From assembly GCF_000968535.2 (NCBI RefSeq), contig NC_016112.1, forward strand, positions 2,046,001 through 2,110,000: DNA of 64,000 nucleotides, read 5' to 3'. The position numbers were made by a program, and so were the translations under genes. The DNA is from Methylotuvimicrobium alcaliphilum 20Z. Lineage in GTDB: Bacteria; Pseudomonadota; Gammaproteobacteria; Methylococcales; Methylomonadaceae. A model generated the notes under the pieces. That model was not told the DNA's origin, searched no databases, and saw only the letters and a list, made by a program, of their open reading frames with translations. Shown one piece after another: positions 1-8,506 of this stretch. How positions within the stretch are numbered: the stretch's first letter is position 1; each line of letters begins with the position of its first letter.

Positions 1-1
1 A

Positions 2-2047
2 ATGCATCGAACTGTCGAGCATGTCAAACTCGATTTGTCGCCGTTGGACTTAGCCGGCATCGAGCTTGACGAAGCTGTCAAGCGCGTATTGTCCTTCCCG
101 GCTGTCGCCGATAAGAGCTTTTTGATCCATATCGGCGATCGTTCGATCACAGGTTTAGTTGCGCGCGACCAAATGGTCGGCCCTTGGCAAGTGCCGGTCG
201 CCGATGTCGCGGTCACCGCTTCGGGCTTTTTCGCGTCGACCGGCGAAGCGATGGCAATAGGCGAAAGAACGCCGTTGGCGGTCATCGACGCACCGGCATC
301 GGGCCGAATTGCGGTCGGCGAAGCGTTGACCAATCTTGCCGCAGCGCGTATCGGATCGTTGGGCAATATTAAATTATCCGCGAATTGGATGGCGGCAGCC
401 GGCAGTTCCGGCCAGGATGCCGCGCTGTTCGATACCGTCAAGGCGGTCGGAAAGGAACTTTGCCCGGCATTGGGTATCGCGATTCCGGTCGGCAAGGATT
501 CGTTGTCGATGAAAACCGTTTGGCAACAAGACGGCCGCGAGAAAACCATGACCTCGCCGGTATCGTTGATCGTAACCGCGTTCGCGCCGGTGGTCGATAT
601 AGAGAAAACCTTGACGCCACGATTGCGCGACGAGCCTTCGGTCTTGATCTTGATCGACTTAGGGCAGGGCAAGAATCGTTTAGGTGCTTCGGTATTTGCA
701 CAGGTATATAAACAACTGGGCGATAGTTGCCCGGATTTGGACGATCCTGCGTTATTCAAGTCCTTCTTCAACGCGATTCAGGACTTGAATAGCCGAGGCA
801 AATTGCTGGCTTATCATGACCGTTCCGATGGCGGTCTATTGGCCACGATCTCCGAAATGATGTTCGCCGGAAGGCTCGGCGCCAATGTGGATTTGTCCGG
901 CTTAGGGAAGGATGCCTTATCGGCCTTGTTCAATGAAGAACTCGGAGCGGTTATACAAGTCAGGGAAAGCGATAGCGCCGAAATTATGGACCTGTTGGCG
1001 CAAGCCGGCCTCGATGCGTGTGTGCATCGAATCGGCTCGGTTACGAAACAAGCCGACTTGACGATCAATTTTGCCGGGCAGAAGCTTTATTCGGCCTCTC
1101 GAGCCGAATTGCAACGCTACTGGTCTGAACTGAGTTATCGAATGCAAGCGTTAAGGGATAATCCGGATTGCGCACGCGAACAATTCGAACGGATCGTCGA
1201 CGATAACGATCCCGGCCTCAATGCCGCGTTAACCTTCGACAGCAACGAAGATGTTTGCACTCCGTTTATCGGCAAGTCGAAGCCTAGGGTGGCGATTTTA
1301 CGCGAGCAGGGCGTCAACGGTCATGTCGAAATGGCCGCTGCGTTCGATAGGGCCGGATTCTCCGCGATCGATGTGCACATGACGGATATCATTGCCGGTC
1401 GAGTTAGCCTGAAAGATTTCAGAGGCCTTGCGGCTTGCGGCGGATTTTCTTACGGCGATGTGCTCGGCGCCGGCGGCGGTTGGGCCAAATCGATTCTGTT
1501 CAACCCGCGCGCCCGCGATGAGTTCGCGGCGTTTTTCGAACGCGAGGACACGTTCGGTCTCGGAGTTTGCAACGGTTGTCAAATGATGTCGGGGCTCAAG
1601 GAGATTATTCCGGGTGCCGAACACTGGCCTCGTTTCTTGAGGAACTATTCCGAGCAATTCGAGGCGCGCGTTGCATTGGTTGAGGTTCAGGATTCGCCGT
1701 CCATTCTGTTGACCGGCATGGCGGGATCGAGAATGCCGGTCGTGATCGCGCATGGCGAGGGCCGAGCAGATTTTGACGGCGACCCGGCTGAGGCGATGAA
1801 AAACGGTGCGGTATCGTTGTGTTACGTCGATAATTTCGGTGAAAAAACGACGCAATTTCCGGCCAATCCAAACGGTTCGCCATTGGGCATAACCGGTTTA
1901 ACCAATCGGGACGGCCGCTTTACGATCATGATGCCGCATCCGGAAAGATGTTTCAGAACCGTGCAAAATTCGTGGCATCCCGACGATTGGAGCGAATACG
2001 GCCCTTGGATGCGGATGTTTAGGAATGCCCGATTATGGACGGCTTGA
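2..2047 (+). CDS. purL: Phosphoribosylformylglycinamidine synthase, C-terminal part
   Basis: The 5' end lies outside the window; about 681 residues of an enzyme that is usually near 1,290 residues are present. PurL makes formylglycinamidine ribonucleotide from FGAR, glutamine and ATP in cytoplasmic purine synthesis. The visible part holds the second half of the synthetase (GKDSLSMKT, then a second AIR-synthase-like unit) and the complete class I glutamine amidotransferase domain at the C-terminus. That domain has the nucleophile context [12 protein letters not shown] and a HPERCFR segment carrying the catalytic His-Glu. The stop codon overlaps the -35 element of the following heat-shock promoter. 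Family assignment is very secure; the true start cannot be seen. Confidence 0.97.
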   Translation: MHRTVEHVKLDLSPLDLAGIELDEAVKRVLSFPAVADKSFLIHIGDRSITGLVARDQMVGPWQVPVADVAVTASGFFASTGEAMAIGERTPLAVIDAPASGRIAVGEALTNLAAARIGSLGNIKLSANWMAAAGSSGQDAALFDTVKAVGKELCPALGIAIPVGKDSLSMKTVWQQDGREKTMTSPVSLIVTAFAPVVDIEKTLTPRLRDEPSVLILIDLGQGKNRLGASVFAQVYKQLGDSCPDLDDPALFKSFFNAIQDLNSRGKLLAYHDRSDGGLLATISEMMFAGRLGANVDLSGLGKDALSALFNEELGAVIQVRESDSAEIMDLLAQAGLDACVHRIGSVTKQADLTINFAGQKLYSASRAELQRYWSELSYRMQALRDNPDCAREQFERIVDDNDPGLNAALTFDSNEDVCTPFIGKSKPRVAILREQGVNGHVEMAAAFDRAGFSAIDVHMTDIIAGRVSLKDFRGLAACGGFSYGDVLGAGGGWAKSILFNPRARDEFAAFFEREDTFGLGVCNGCQMMSGLKEIIPGAEHWPRFLRNYSEQFEARVALVEVQDSPSILLTGMAGSRMPVVIAHGEGRADFDGDPAEAMKNGAVSLCYVDNFGEKTTQFPANPNGSPLGITGLTNRDGRFTIMMPHPERCFRTVQNSWHPDDWSEYGPWMRMFRNARLWTA

Positions 2048-2070
2048 AATAATTTTGAATACCCCTATAT
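2043..2070 (+). promoter_or_regulatory. Sigma-32-type heat-shock promoter of the Hsp20 gene
   Basis: CTTGAAA at 2043-2049 is followed after 12 bases by CCCCTATAT at 2062-2070, close to the RpoH consensus CTTGAAA-N11-16-CCCCATNT. It lies about 70 bases upstream of a small heat-shock gene, which is the expected target. The -35 element contains the purL stop codon (TGA 2045-2047), so the promoter is embedded in the end of the preceding gene. Activity is inferred from sequence only. Confidence 0.7.
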
Positions 2071-2136
2071 TGTTTAACAGATACTGATCGATGTTTGTTC
2101 GGTATTTGATCGATAACAATTATTTCGGAGGTGTTT

Positions 2137-2574
2137 ATGGCTATCACACGTTACGAACCCTGGGGCATATTGAGTCAATTACAAAGAGAATTGGAGCGCG
2201 CGAGCGAAGGCGGAACCGGCGAAGGGTCGATATCGACCGCCGAATGGGCCCCTGCCGTCGACATCAAGGAAGAAACCGATAAATTCGTGTTGCATGCCGA
2301 TATCCCGGGCGTCAAGCCTGAAGATATCGAAGTCAGCATGGAAAACGGCATCCTGACGATCAAAGGCGAAAAGAAAACCGAAGCGAAAACCGAAAAAGAA
2401 GGTTATAAGCGAGTCGAGCGGACTTACGGTTCGTTCTACCGCCGCTTCAGTTTGCCCGATACCGCCAATGCCGATGCGATTTCGGCAAAATCGAAACACG
2501 GCGTCTTGGAAATCACGATTCCGAAACAAGAAGCGGTACAGCCGAAAAAAATCAATGTGACCTCGGAAGAATGA
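2137..2574 (+). CDS. Hsp20/alpha-crystallin family small heat-shock protein
   Basis: A 145-residue ATP-independent holdase chaperone that binds unfolding proteins in the cytoplasm. The alpha-crystallin domain covers roughly residues 38-140, with the typical VDIKEETDKFVLHADIPGV start, the GERK-like strand region (TIKGEKK) and the GVLEITIPK motif near the end. The ATG at 2137 is preceded by GGAGG at a spacing of 5; an in-frame GTG six bases upstream overlaps that ribosome-binding site and is less likely. It follows purL but has its own heat-shock-type promoter and a strong terminator, so it is probably transcribed alone. Confidence 0.95.
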   Translation: MAITRYEPWGILSQLQRELERASEGGTGEGSISTAEWAPAVDIKEETDKFVLHADIPGVKPEDIEVSMENGILTIKGEKKTEAKTEKEGYKRVERTYGSFYRRFSLPDTANADAISAKSKHGVLEITIPKQEAVQPKKINVTSEE

Positions 2575-2583
2575 GTCAAACAA

Positions 2584-2610
2584 ACGGAGCCCTCGGGCTC
2601 CGTTTTTTTT
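2584..2610 (+). terminator. Rho-independent terminator of the Hsp20 gene
   Basis: A perfect 9-bp stem (ACGGAGCCC / GGGCTCCGT) with a two-base loop is followed by a run of T, ten bases after the Hsp20 stop codon. Confidence 0.9.
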
Positions 2611-2885
2611 GGCCAAGAACGAGCACGAAATCAATAAGATTTCATCGCTCCCTCTCACTGCGCTTCATGGTAAAACTGCCGAATTCAGGTTGATAGGTCG
2701 CGGAACATCGCCTATCGAGGGCTCCGAAAGTCGCGACGAAGATCTTGTTCCGACAGAGACCTACGGGCGTTTTGTGGGAGCGATCCCCAGATCGCGATCT
2801 CGAAGTCGAGTGAGCAAGGTAACAACAAACGGTATCGAAGTTGCGTTGGCTAAGTGTAACTGTCTATCATTGACTTACCGGAGTT
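2611..2885. other. Non-coding stretch with a family C repeat end
   Basis: No convincing gene. Around 2660-2700 the sequence CTTCATGG...CTGCCGAATTCAGGTTGATAGGT matches the right end of the degenerate family C repeat seen near 42985-43019 and 47410-47450. Confidence 0.4.
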
Positions 2886-3082
2886 TATACCCCCTCGTAG
2901 ATCAAAATTCGGCACCTGGGTGTCCGTCACAAGGCACACCGTGATCTATGCCAGCTCCATGCTGGCAAAGCCTTTGCGATCGACATGGATGTCGTGAATG
3001 TCGATTTTGCAGGAGCAAAAATCGACCGAGCACACAGGCGCCTCCTCTGGCACTGCCGAAATTTGAAGTGCGAAAGGTATAA
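2886..3082 (+). repeat. Family A modular palindromic repeat, copy A1
   Basis: The left end (TATACCCCCTCGTAGATCAA) and right end (TGCCGAAATTTGAAGTGCGA, then AAGGTAT) are the imperfect terminal inverted repeats shared by all family A copies. The interior keeps the small hairpins CCAGCTCCATGCTGG, GACATGGATGTC and TCGATTTTGCAGGAGCAAAAATCGA. Part of the GGACGCCGTGAATACGTCC core module is missing. Apparent reading frames through this element are artefacts. Confidence 0.85.
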
Positions 3083-3228
3083 AATCGGAGAGTATTTTTT
3101 AAACAGTTCCTTAGCTATGAATCTTGACGCATTGATTCCCATCTTCGTGATTGATGCGGCTGTCTTTAAATCGGTATGGCAGAGCAATTGCCTGCTGAAT
3201 TCATTTTTTAAAGTAGAAACGATACTTT

Positions 3229-3912
3229 ATGAATATTCGAAAAACAGGAGTATTAATGCTCGCGCTGTTATCGCTTAAAACATTTAATCCTGCTTATGCG
3301 CAAGTACAAGAAGACTTTGTTTATGTCGATACGCTTATTCCATCTATCCATTTAGATATTCGTTATGCGAGCGCCAATAACTTTATCGGCGGGCCTATCG
3401 ATGGTTATTACCGGCCATGCGCATTATTGACTCAGACAGCAGCCGAAGCGTTGATGGCGGCGCAAAATGAGTTGGCAAAATTTAATTTAGGCTTGAAAAT
3501 TTTTGATGCTTATCGGCCTCAGCGCGCCGTGCGGCATTTTGTGCGTTGGTCGCAAGATGCGGATGATGTGGCTATGAAGGATGTTTATTATCCTCATCTG
3601 GACAAGCCAAGCTTGATTGAAGAAGGTTACATTGCCGCACGTTCTTCGCATAGTCGGGGCAGTACGGTTGATGTAACGCTGGTTGATTTAAACAATGGCG
3701 AAGAACTGGATATGGGCGGTTTTTTTGATTATTTTGGCCCGGAGTCCTGGTCTTATGCTAAGACGCCTACGACTATGCAACGAGCGCACCGGATGTTATT
3801 GCAAACGGTTATGGAAAAACAGGGATTCGTACATTACCCTCAGGAATGGTGGCATTTTACCTTGGCGAACGAGCCTTATCCCGATACGTATTTCGATTTT
3901 CCGGTGCAATGA
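3229..3912 (+). CDS. D-alanyl-D-alanine dipeptidase (VanX/DdpX-like, peptidase M15D)
   Basis: A 227-residue zinc dipeptidase that cleaves D-Ala-D-Ala, used in peptidoglycan dipeptide recycling or, in resistance clusters, glycopeptide resistance. An N-terminal signal peptide ends near ...NPAYAQ, so it should act in the periplasm. The M15D zinc site is visible as SSHSRGSTVDV (His and Asp ligands), with EWWHF supplying the catalytic Glu and third His ligand. The DIRYASANNF segment and the DAYRP motif are also typical. No vanH/vanA partners are nearby, so a housekeeping or nutritional role is more likely than resistance. The ATG lacks a strong ribosome-binding site. Confidence 0.9.
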   Translation: MNIRKTGVLMLALLSLKTFNPAYAQVQEDFVYVDTLIPSIHLDIRYASANNFIGGPIDGYYRPCALLTQTAAEALMAAQNELAKFNLGLKIFDAYRPQRAVRHFVRWSQDADDVAMKDVYYPHLDKPSLIEEGYIAARSSHSRGSTVDVTLVDLNNGEELDMGGFFDYFGPESWSYAKTPTTMQRAHRMLLQTVMEKQGFVHYPQEWWHFTLANEPYPDTYFDFPVQ

Positions 3913-3995
3913 GGTAGTGAGGATCCTTTGCTGGGGTGGTAGGTGTTGAGCCGTAAAGCTTGATCCTGGTTTTTACGCTAACCCAGCTTGTTCGA

Positions 3996-5432
3996 CTATT
4001 CCCTATCAAAATCCAACGGACTCTTGGCTTGCTTCAAGGTCCTGCTCTGAACGGTGTGGGTATAAATCATCGTGGTTCTCACGTCGCTGTGTCCCAGTAA
4101 TTCCTGAATGGTGCGAATATCGTAATTCGCCTCCAATAAATGACTGGCAAAAGAATGCCGTAACGTATGCGCTGTTGCCCGCTTAGTGATTTTGGCATCA
4201 TTCACCGCGCGTTTGATCGCCTTTTGCACGATGGATTCATGAAGATGATAACGTTTGTGTTCTTGGGTTTCCGCAACTAGCGTTAATGAAGGTTGCGGAA
4301 AAAACCACTGCCAGATAAATTCTTTGGCTGCGTTTTTATATTTATGACTCAATTGGTTCGGCAAGAACACGCCGGCAAAATTGGCTTTTAGATCGGCTTC
4401 GTGTAAATCCGCGACTTTCCGCAACTGAAGTTTCAATGCCGGTATTAAGGTTTGCGGTAACGGAACCGTTCTGTCCTTTTGACCCTTGCCGTCATGGACG
4501 GTCAAAACGCCGGCGTCGAAATTGAAACACTGGACACGCAGATTCAAGCTCTCGAAAAGCTTCAGCCCGCAACCGTATAACAATTTGGCGACGAGATCGA
4601 CCGGATCGTCGAGATGATCGAAAATCAACTCGACTTCTTCGCGAGATAGAACCACCGGAATATAAGGCTTGCGTTTGGCTCGCGCGACACCTTTGATTTC
4701 GCCGAAATCCTTTTTCAAAACGTGTTGAAACAAAAACAGCAACGCATTGAAGGCCTGATTTTGAGTCGAAGCGGACATCTTCTTCTCAACGGCAAGGTCA
4801 CTCAAAAACGCCACGACATCCTGTTGTGTCAAGGCTCGGTAATCTTTACTTTTGGTAAACGCTTGCAAACGGCGCGCCCAACCGCGATAGGATTTCAAAG
4901 TCTTCGGCGAATAATGGAGTAATTGGATTTCACGAGTCAGCTCGTCAAAGACAAAAACCCAACTGCATCCGGTTTGTTTTTCAGCAACCGTATTATTTTG
5001 GTGGGTATTATCGGACACGGCAGGATGCCTCGGGTGTTCATAAGGCGGTGATAGATGATGCGGGTGATTCGGATCAGGCGAGTTTTTTTCAAGCAAAACG
5101 TCCGGCCTTGGCGGAGCTTGCATCGGCAAGGTTTGGACCGCATTGCTTGACAATTCGGCGTCTTCGGCATCGGCGGTTGCTTTTACTTGGTAAAACAACA
5201 CAATGGCCTGGCGGGCTTGCTCTCGTTGTTGAGCCGATTGGCCTTTTTGGTCAAGTTTGTCGAGAAATGACGGCAAGCTGGAGCGATGATAAGGATCATA
5301 ATGATATTTGTGACAAAAATCCCAATAGAAACGCAGCCATTTTCGATAAAAGTGTTTGATATTTTCAGGGTGCTGTTTCTGATCCAATTGCGCAGTGAAC
5401 TGACGGGACAAAGTATCGGGAAGATTGAGCAT
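3996..5432 (-). CDS. intI: Integron integrase (tyrosine recombinase) with long N-terminal extension and altered box I
   Basis: A 478-residue tyrosine recombinase; usual IntI proteins are about 320-340 residues. The C-terminal part has TAHTLRHSFASHLL (box II His/Arg), ELLGHSDVRTTMIYTH (His and nucleophile Tyr) and the K of HDGKGQKDRT. The IntI-specific insertion is present (LSHKYKNAAKEFIWQWFFPQ followed by LTLV), as is the SPLDF ending typical of IntI. Box I reads YGCGLKLFESLNLRV: the catalytic arginine of the usual G-L-R-x-x-E is lysine (codon AAG). Residues 1-85 resemble an extra SAM-like core-binding domain, joined by a Pro/His/Asn-rich linker (about 100-160). The gene faces away from the cassettes, as in all integrons. 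Activity may be reduced by the Arg-to-Lys change; this is inference. Confidence 0.93.
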   Translation of the reverse strand: MLNLPDTLSRQFTAQLDQKQHPENIKHFYRKWLRFYWDFCHKYHYDPYHRSSLPSFLDKLDQKGQSAQQREQARQAIVLFYQVKATADAEDAELSSNAVQTLPMQAPPRPDVLLEKNSPDPNHPHHLSPPYEHPRHPAVSDNTHQNNTVAEKQTGCSWVFVFDELTREIQLLHYSPKTLKSYRGWARRLQAFTKSKDYRALTQQDVVAFLSDLAVEKKMSASTQNQAFNALLFLFQHVLKKDFGEIKGVARAKRKPYIPVVLSREEVELIFDHLDDPVDLVAKLLYGCGLKLFESLNLRVQCFNFDAGVLTVHDGKGQKDRTVPLPQTLIPALKLQLRKVADLHEADLKANFAGVFLPNQLSHKYKNAAKEFIWQWFFPQPSLTLVAETQEHKRYHLHESIVQKAIKRAVNDAKITKRATAHTLRHSFASHLLEANYDIRTIQELLGHSDVRTTMIYTHTVQSRTLKQAKSPLDFDRE

Positions 5433-5508
5433 CGTATTTATCCAAACCGGGTTATCATGAATGGAATGTATGTTATCCCGTTTAGAATTACAAGGAGTTC
5501 AGTGACAT

Positions 5509-5538
5509 TTGACTCAAAAATGTGTTCTGGTGTATAAG
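5509..5538 (+). promoter_or_regulatory. Pc-like promoter for the cassette array
   Basis: TTGACT at 5509-5514 and TATAAG at 5533-5538 are separated by 18 bases. They point into the cassettes and lie just upstream of the attI-like core, the position expected of an integron Pc promoter. No LexA-type CTGT-N8-ACAG operator is visible between integrase and cassettes. Confidence 0.55.
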
Positions 5539-5553
5539 ATGTGCGGATCTAGA

Positions 5554-5569
5554 TAATAACTTGTTAGTC
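5554..5569 (+). other. Putative attI core (first cassette insertion point)
   Basis: The short palindrome TAACTTGTTA includes GTTAGTC at 5563-5569, one base off the GTTRRRY crossover box, 13 bases before the first cassette ATG. Its place between Pc and cassette 1 supports attI; the site is not proven. Confidence 0.5.
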
Positions 5570-5581
5570 AATTAGAGGGAC

Positions 5582-6445
5582 ATGATGAGCACTGCCATAA
5601 TTTCTGAACCAATTTCTGGAGATAAGGCATATCAGGTGAGGGCTCGCGCTGCGCTCCCGTTGCTTGTCCGCCAAGCGGAGGCGGGCGCACCGGTCTTCTA
5701 CTCCGATCTTGCTGAAGAATTGGGAATGCCCAACCCACGCAACCTCAACTACGTCCTTGGGAGTATTGGACAGTCTCTGGAGCGACTTTCAAAGGCATGG
5801 AAATCCAAGGTCCCACCTATACAATGTCTTGTCGTCAACAAGAACACGGGGCTGCCCGGAGAAGGTATCGGCTGGTTTCTCGTGAAGAAAGAGGACTTTG
5901 CATCACTTCCGCTTCGACAGAAGAGGGCAATTGTTGAAGCAGAACTTCAGCATGTATTTTCGTATCCCCGATGGTGGGAAGTCCTTGAAGCTCTTGAGCT
6001 TGAACCAACAACATCCGATTTCACTGCTTTCGTGAAAAAAGCCGCCGGTGGATTTGGTGGCGGTGAGAGCGAAGAACACAAGGCTCTCAAAGCGTATGTC
6101 GCTCAAAACCCAAAAGTCGTCGGTCTTGGCGCGAATACCCCAAAAGGCACCACCGAATATCCATTACCGTCCGGGGACTGTCTGGACGTCTCATTCAGAG
6201 GTAACAAAGTCTGGGTAGCAGCAGAGGTTAAATCCTCGATATCGGCTGAAGGCGATATTGTCCGGGGTCTCTTCCAGTGTGTTAAATACCGGGCAGTCAT
6301 GGAGGCGGTATTGCTCTCGGAGTCACGCCCACAAAACGCACGAGCATTGCTCGTCTTGGAATCAAAACTGCCCCCGTCACTTATTTCCCTGCGAAACATG
6401 CTGGGTGTTGAAGTGGTTGAGGGTGTTACACCAAGAAATGGCTAA
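5582..6445 (+). CDS. Cassette 1: winged-helix plus PD-(D/E)XK nuclease-like protein
   Basis: A protein of 286-287 residues; either of two adjacent ATGs could start it. Residues about 15-110 look like a helix-turn-helix/winged-helix unit (LPLLVRQAEAGAPVFYSDLA, then PNPRNLNYVLGSI). The C-terminal part has a restriction-endonuclease-like pattern: EEHKALKAYV, then GDCLDVSF, then VAAEVKSS, giving a D...ExK active site. It probably binds and cuts nucleic acid, perhaps in phage restriction; no partner methylase is present. The TAA stop overlaps the first attC box, typical of a cassette gene. The exact family is not recognised. Confidence 0.75.
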   Translation: MMSTAIISEPISGDKAYQVRARAALPLLVRQAEAGAPVFYSDLAEELGMPNPRNLNYVLGSIGQSLERLSKAWKSKVPPIQCLVVNKNTGLPGEGIGWFLVKKEDFASLPLRQKRAIVEAELQHVFSYPRWWEVLEALELEPTTSDFTAFVKKAAGGFGGGESEEHKALKAYVAQNPKVVGLGANTPKGTTEYPLPSGDCLDVSFRGNKVWVAAEVKSSISAEGDIVRGLFQCVKYRAVMEAVLLSESRPQNARALLVLESKLPPSLISLRNMLGVEVVEGVTPRNG

Positions 6446-6526
6446 CAATCGCATGCACTCGGACAGCAAAAAGCGCCGCTCGTTCCTCGCTCTGCTTTCT
6501 GCTGCCGGTGATGCGAGGCGTTATAC
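6440..6526 (+). repeat. attC site of cassette 1
   Basis: Outer boxes GGCTAAC (6440-6446) and GTTATAC (6520-6526) enclose complementary inner arms GCATGCACTCGGACAGC and GCTGCCGGTGATGCG with a central spacer, 87 bp in all. This is the normal imperfect attC palindrome. Confidence 0.85.
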
Positions 6527-6538
6527 ACAAGGGGAGTC

Positions 6539-7327
6539 ATGAAGTACTTTCATCGGTTTGTTTTCTACACCCTGCTAGCGGCTTCGGTGGTGTGGGCTTG
6601 CTTCGCTTTAAAGGCCAATCCTTTTTCACTTCTGTACAACTTTGAATTTATTGAGTCTTTAAAGTTGCTGTATATACTGGGGCTTACGGCTGTTTTTTGG
6701 CCTATGTTCTATATTGAGGTATTAGATTATTATGCTTCCGCCTCTGGTCGAAATGGAAAGCTATATTTTAAGTATGCAAAAAGTATTAGAAAAGACATTG
6801 TGGTTAGTACGTTAGCGGCTTTGATTCTTGGTAGCATATATTGGTTCAATCCTATTGAATATGACTTCTCAGGTATTGATCTAGGGTTTATAGGTATTCC
6901 GTTTTTGATGCATGCAATCTATACGTATTTCCAAATTATGAGTTTAAGCATTGGAGGAAAACCAGTTAACAGGCTTCCTGTAGTGATAATGTTGGTGGCC
7001 GTCGCGACTTTTACCGGGCTATCTTATTCGGTGCTTTTTAAAAATTCATCTGGCAACTTTGAAGCATATCAAGCCATCTGGTTCCAGCTAACGATTCTAT
7101 TCGGATCCTTTTTTATATTTACTAGCGCCAATCTGCAGTTTCAATTGGTTAGCTTCGGAAGATTTGAGTTGTCGCAATTTAAGAAATACTTTTTCAGCGA
7201 AGTTATTAGGTCAAGGCAGAATATCTATGCCGGAATGGAGGAGCCTCTTGGTAAATTGAATAAGCGGATGGCTGCAGAAAAATCTAAGTATTCTGCAAGT
7301 CTGCGAAAAAAGAGAAGTAGGAAGTAA
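6539..7327 (+). CDS. Cassette 2: multi-pass membrane protein of unknown function
   Basis: A 262-residue inner-membrane protein. Hydrophobic segments occur near residues 8-25, 35-55, 90-108, 115-135, 150-170 and 182-205, so about six membrane spans, ending in a basic tail (KYSASLRKKRSRK). The gene is AT-richer than the flanking housekeeping genes, as expected for acquired DNA. GGGGAG precedes the ATG, 12 bases after the previous attC. No family is recognised. Its place among restriction-like and SIR2-like cassettes makes a membrane effector possible, but nothing in the sequence shows this. Confidence 0.75.
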   Translation: MKYFHRFVFYTLLAASVVWACFALKANPFSLLYNFEFIESLKLLYILGLTAVFWPMFYIEVLDYYASASGRNGKLYFKYAKSIRKDIVVSTLAALILGSIYWFNPIEYDFSGIDLGFIGIPFLMHAIYTYFQIMSLSIGGKPVNRLPVVIMLVAVATFTGLSYSVLFKNSSGNFEAYQAIWFQLTILFGSFFIFTSANLQFQLVSFGRFELSQFKKYFFSEVIRSRQNIYAGMEEPLGKLNKRMAAEKSKYSASLRKKRSRK

Positions 7328-7329
7328 AT

Positions 7330-7407
7330 GTATAACCAAGCAATCAAGTTCGCTCCCTGTGGTCGCCGGACGCTCGTTCCTCGCTCCGCTTATTGCGGGA
7401 GTTATGT
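7330..7407 (+). repeat. attC site of cassette 2
   Basis: Outer boxes GTATAAC (7330-7336) and GTTATGT (7401-7407) deviate from consensus. The inner arms AAGCAATCAAG and CTTATTGC are complementary with one bulge. It sits exactly between two cassette genes. Less canonical than its neighbours. Confidence 0.65.
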
Positions 7408-7421
7408 GCTAAGGGTGGGTC

Positions 7422-8429
7422 ATGGAAGTATCGGCTGAAGAAGAGATTAACCAGATCATTGTGGGAAAGCCCCACGTCGTAATACTTGGCGCAGGCGCTA
7501 GTTATGCGGCGTTTCCTGATGGCGACAAGCACGGGAGTAAGCTCCCGTTAATGAATAATCTCGTTGAGACGCTTGGTCTCCAGGATTTGATTGCCAGAAC
7601 CGGGCTTCGTTTCGGTTCCTCCAATTTCGAAGACATTTATGCGTCGATCCACAAGGAATCGAGCTTGATAGACATACGGGAAGAGCTAGAGGCAGAAGTG
7701 TATCGCTATTTCGGCGAAATGGAGTTGCCAGATCATCCCACTATCTACGATCACTTGGTCTTGTCGCTGAGAAACAAAGACTTCATCGCAACCTTCAATT
7801 GGGATCCCTTTCTAGTTCAGGCGCTAAGGAGGAATGGGCGCAGGTTTAAGCTGCCCCGGGTCTTGTTCCTCCATGGCAATGTAGAGGTTGCGTACTGCGC
7901 CGATGGGCACATGATGGGGAACAACGGCGCCGCCTGTAGTCTCTGCGGTTCCCTGCTTACACCTACGAAATTGCTCTACCCAGTTAGCGAGAAGAACTAT
8001 CACTTGGACGAGTTCATATCGCGCCAGTGGGCTACGGTCGCAGATGTTCTAAAGCATGCCTTCATGGTGACGATCTTTGGGTATGGTGCGCCCACATCAG
8101 ATGCAGCCGCAATCGAGCTGTTGAAGACTGCTTGGGGTGACATAAATGATCGCAGTCTGGAGGAGTTCGAAATAATCGACGTTCGGCAAGAGGATGACCT
8201 AAGGCGCACGTGGGCGCCTTTCATCCACACCCATCACTACCGGGTGGAATCTAATTTCTACGATTCGTGGATTGCGAATCACCCCCGCCGGACTGGAGAG
8301 GCCTATTGGAATCAGTTCATTGAGGCTAAGTTCATTGAAAATAACCCCCTACCCAAAGAGGCGGATTTTCCGGAGTTGTGGGAGTGGTATTCGAGACTGC
8401 AAGAGGTAGAAGATGCAGAGCGCATATAA
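7422..8429 (+). CDS. Cassette 3: SIR2-like domain protein
   Basis: A 335-residue protein with a sirtuin-like NAD-binding core: VVILGAGASYAAF near residue 20, TFNWDPFLVQAL near 125, FLHGNVEV near 150 and TIFGYGAPTSDAA near 220. A four-cysteine insertion (YCADGH, then CSLCGS) may bind zinc. SIR2-like proteins of this type are widespread in anti-phage systems, where they deplete NAD+ on infection; here the domain stands alone, with a C-terminal part of unknown role. Position in an integron cassette fits a defence cargo, but substrate and trigger are unknown. The stop codon overlaps the next attC. Confidence 0.85.
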   Translation: MEVSAEEEINQIIVGKPHVVILGAGASYAAFPDGDKHGSKLPLMNNLVETLGLQDLIARTGLRFGSSNFEDIYASIHKESSLIDIREELEAEVYRYFGEMELPDHPTIYDHLVLSLRNKDFIATFNWDPFLVQALRRNGRRFKLPRVLFLHGNVEVAYCADGHMMGNNGAACSLCGSLLTPTKLLYPVSEKNYHLDEFISRQWATVADVLKHAFMVTIFGYGAPTSDAAAIELLKTAWGDINDRSLEEFEIIDVRQEDDLRRTWAPFIHTHHYRVESNFYDSWIANHPRRTGEAYWNQFIEAKFIENNPLPKEADFPELWEWYSRLQEVEDAERI

Positions 8430-8505
8430 CAACGCCATCCACTCGGACGCGCAAATGCTACGCGGCGCTCCGCATTTGCGCGCCGGTGATGGCGAATTGT
8501 TAGCG
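8424..8505 (+). repeat. attC site of cassette 3
   Basis: An ATATAAC box at 8424 and a GTTAGCG box near 8499 enclose long complementary arms, GCCATCCACTCGGACGCGC and GCGCGCCGGTGATGGC, with the further pair AAATG/CATTT. Strong palindrome; the right edge is good to within about two bases. Confidence 0.85.
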
Positions 8506-8506
8506 G

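Noticed and set aside
3229-3912. Vancomycin-resistance cluster
   Set aside because: Only the VanX-like dipeptidase is present; no ligase or dehydrogenase genes flank it.
5433-5581. LexA (SOS) operator controlling intI
   Set aside because: No CTGT-N8-ACAG-like sequence found by eye in the integrase-cassette gap.
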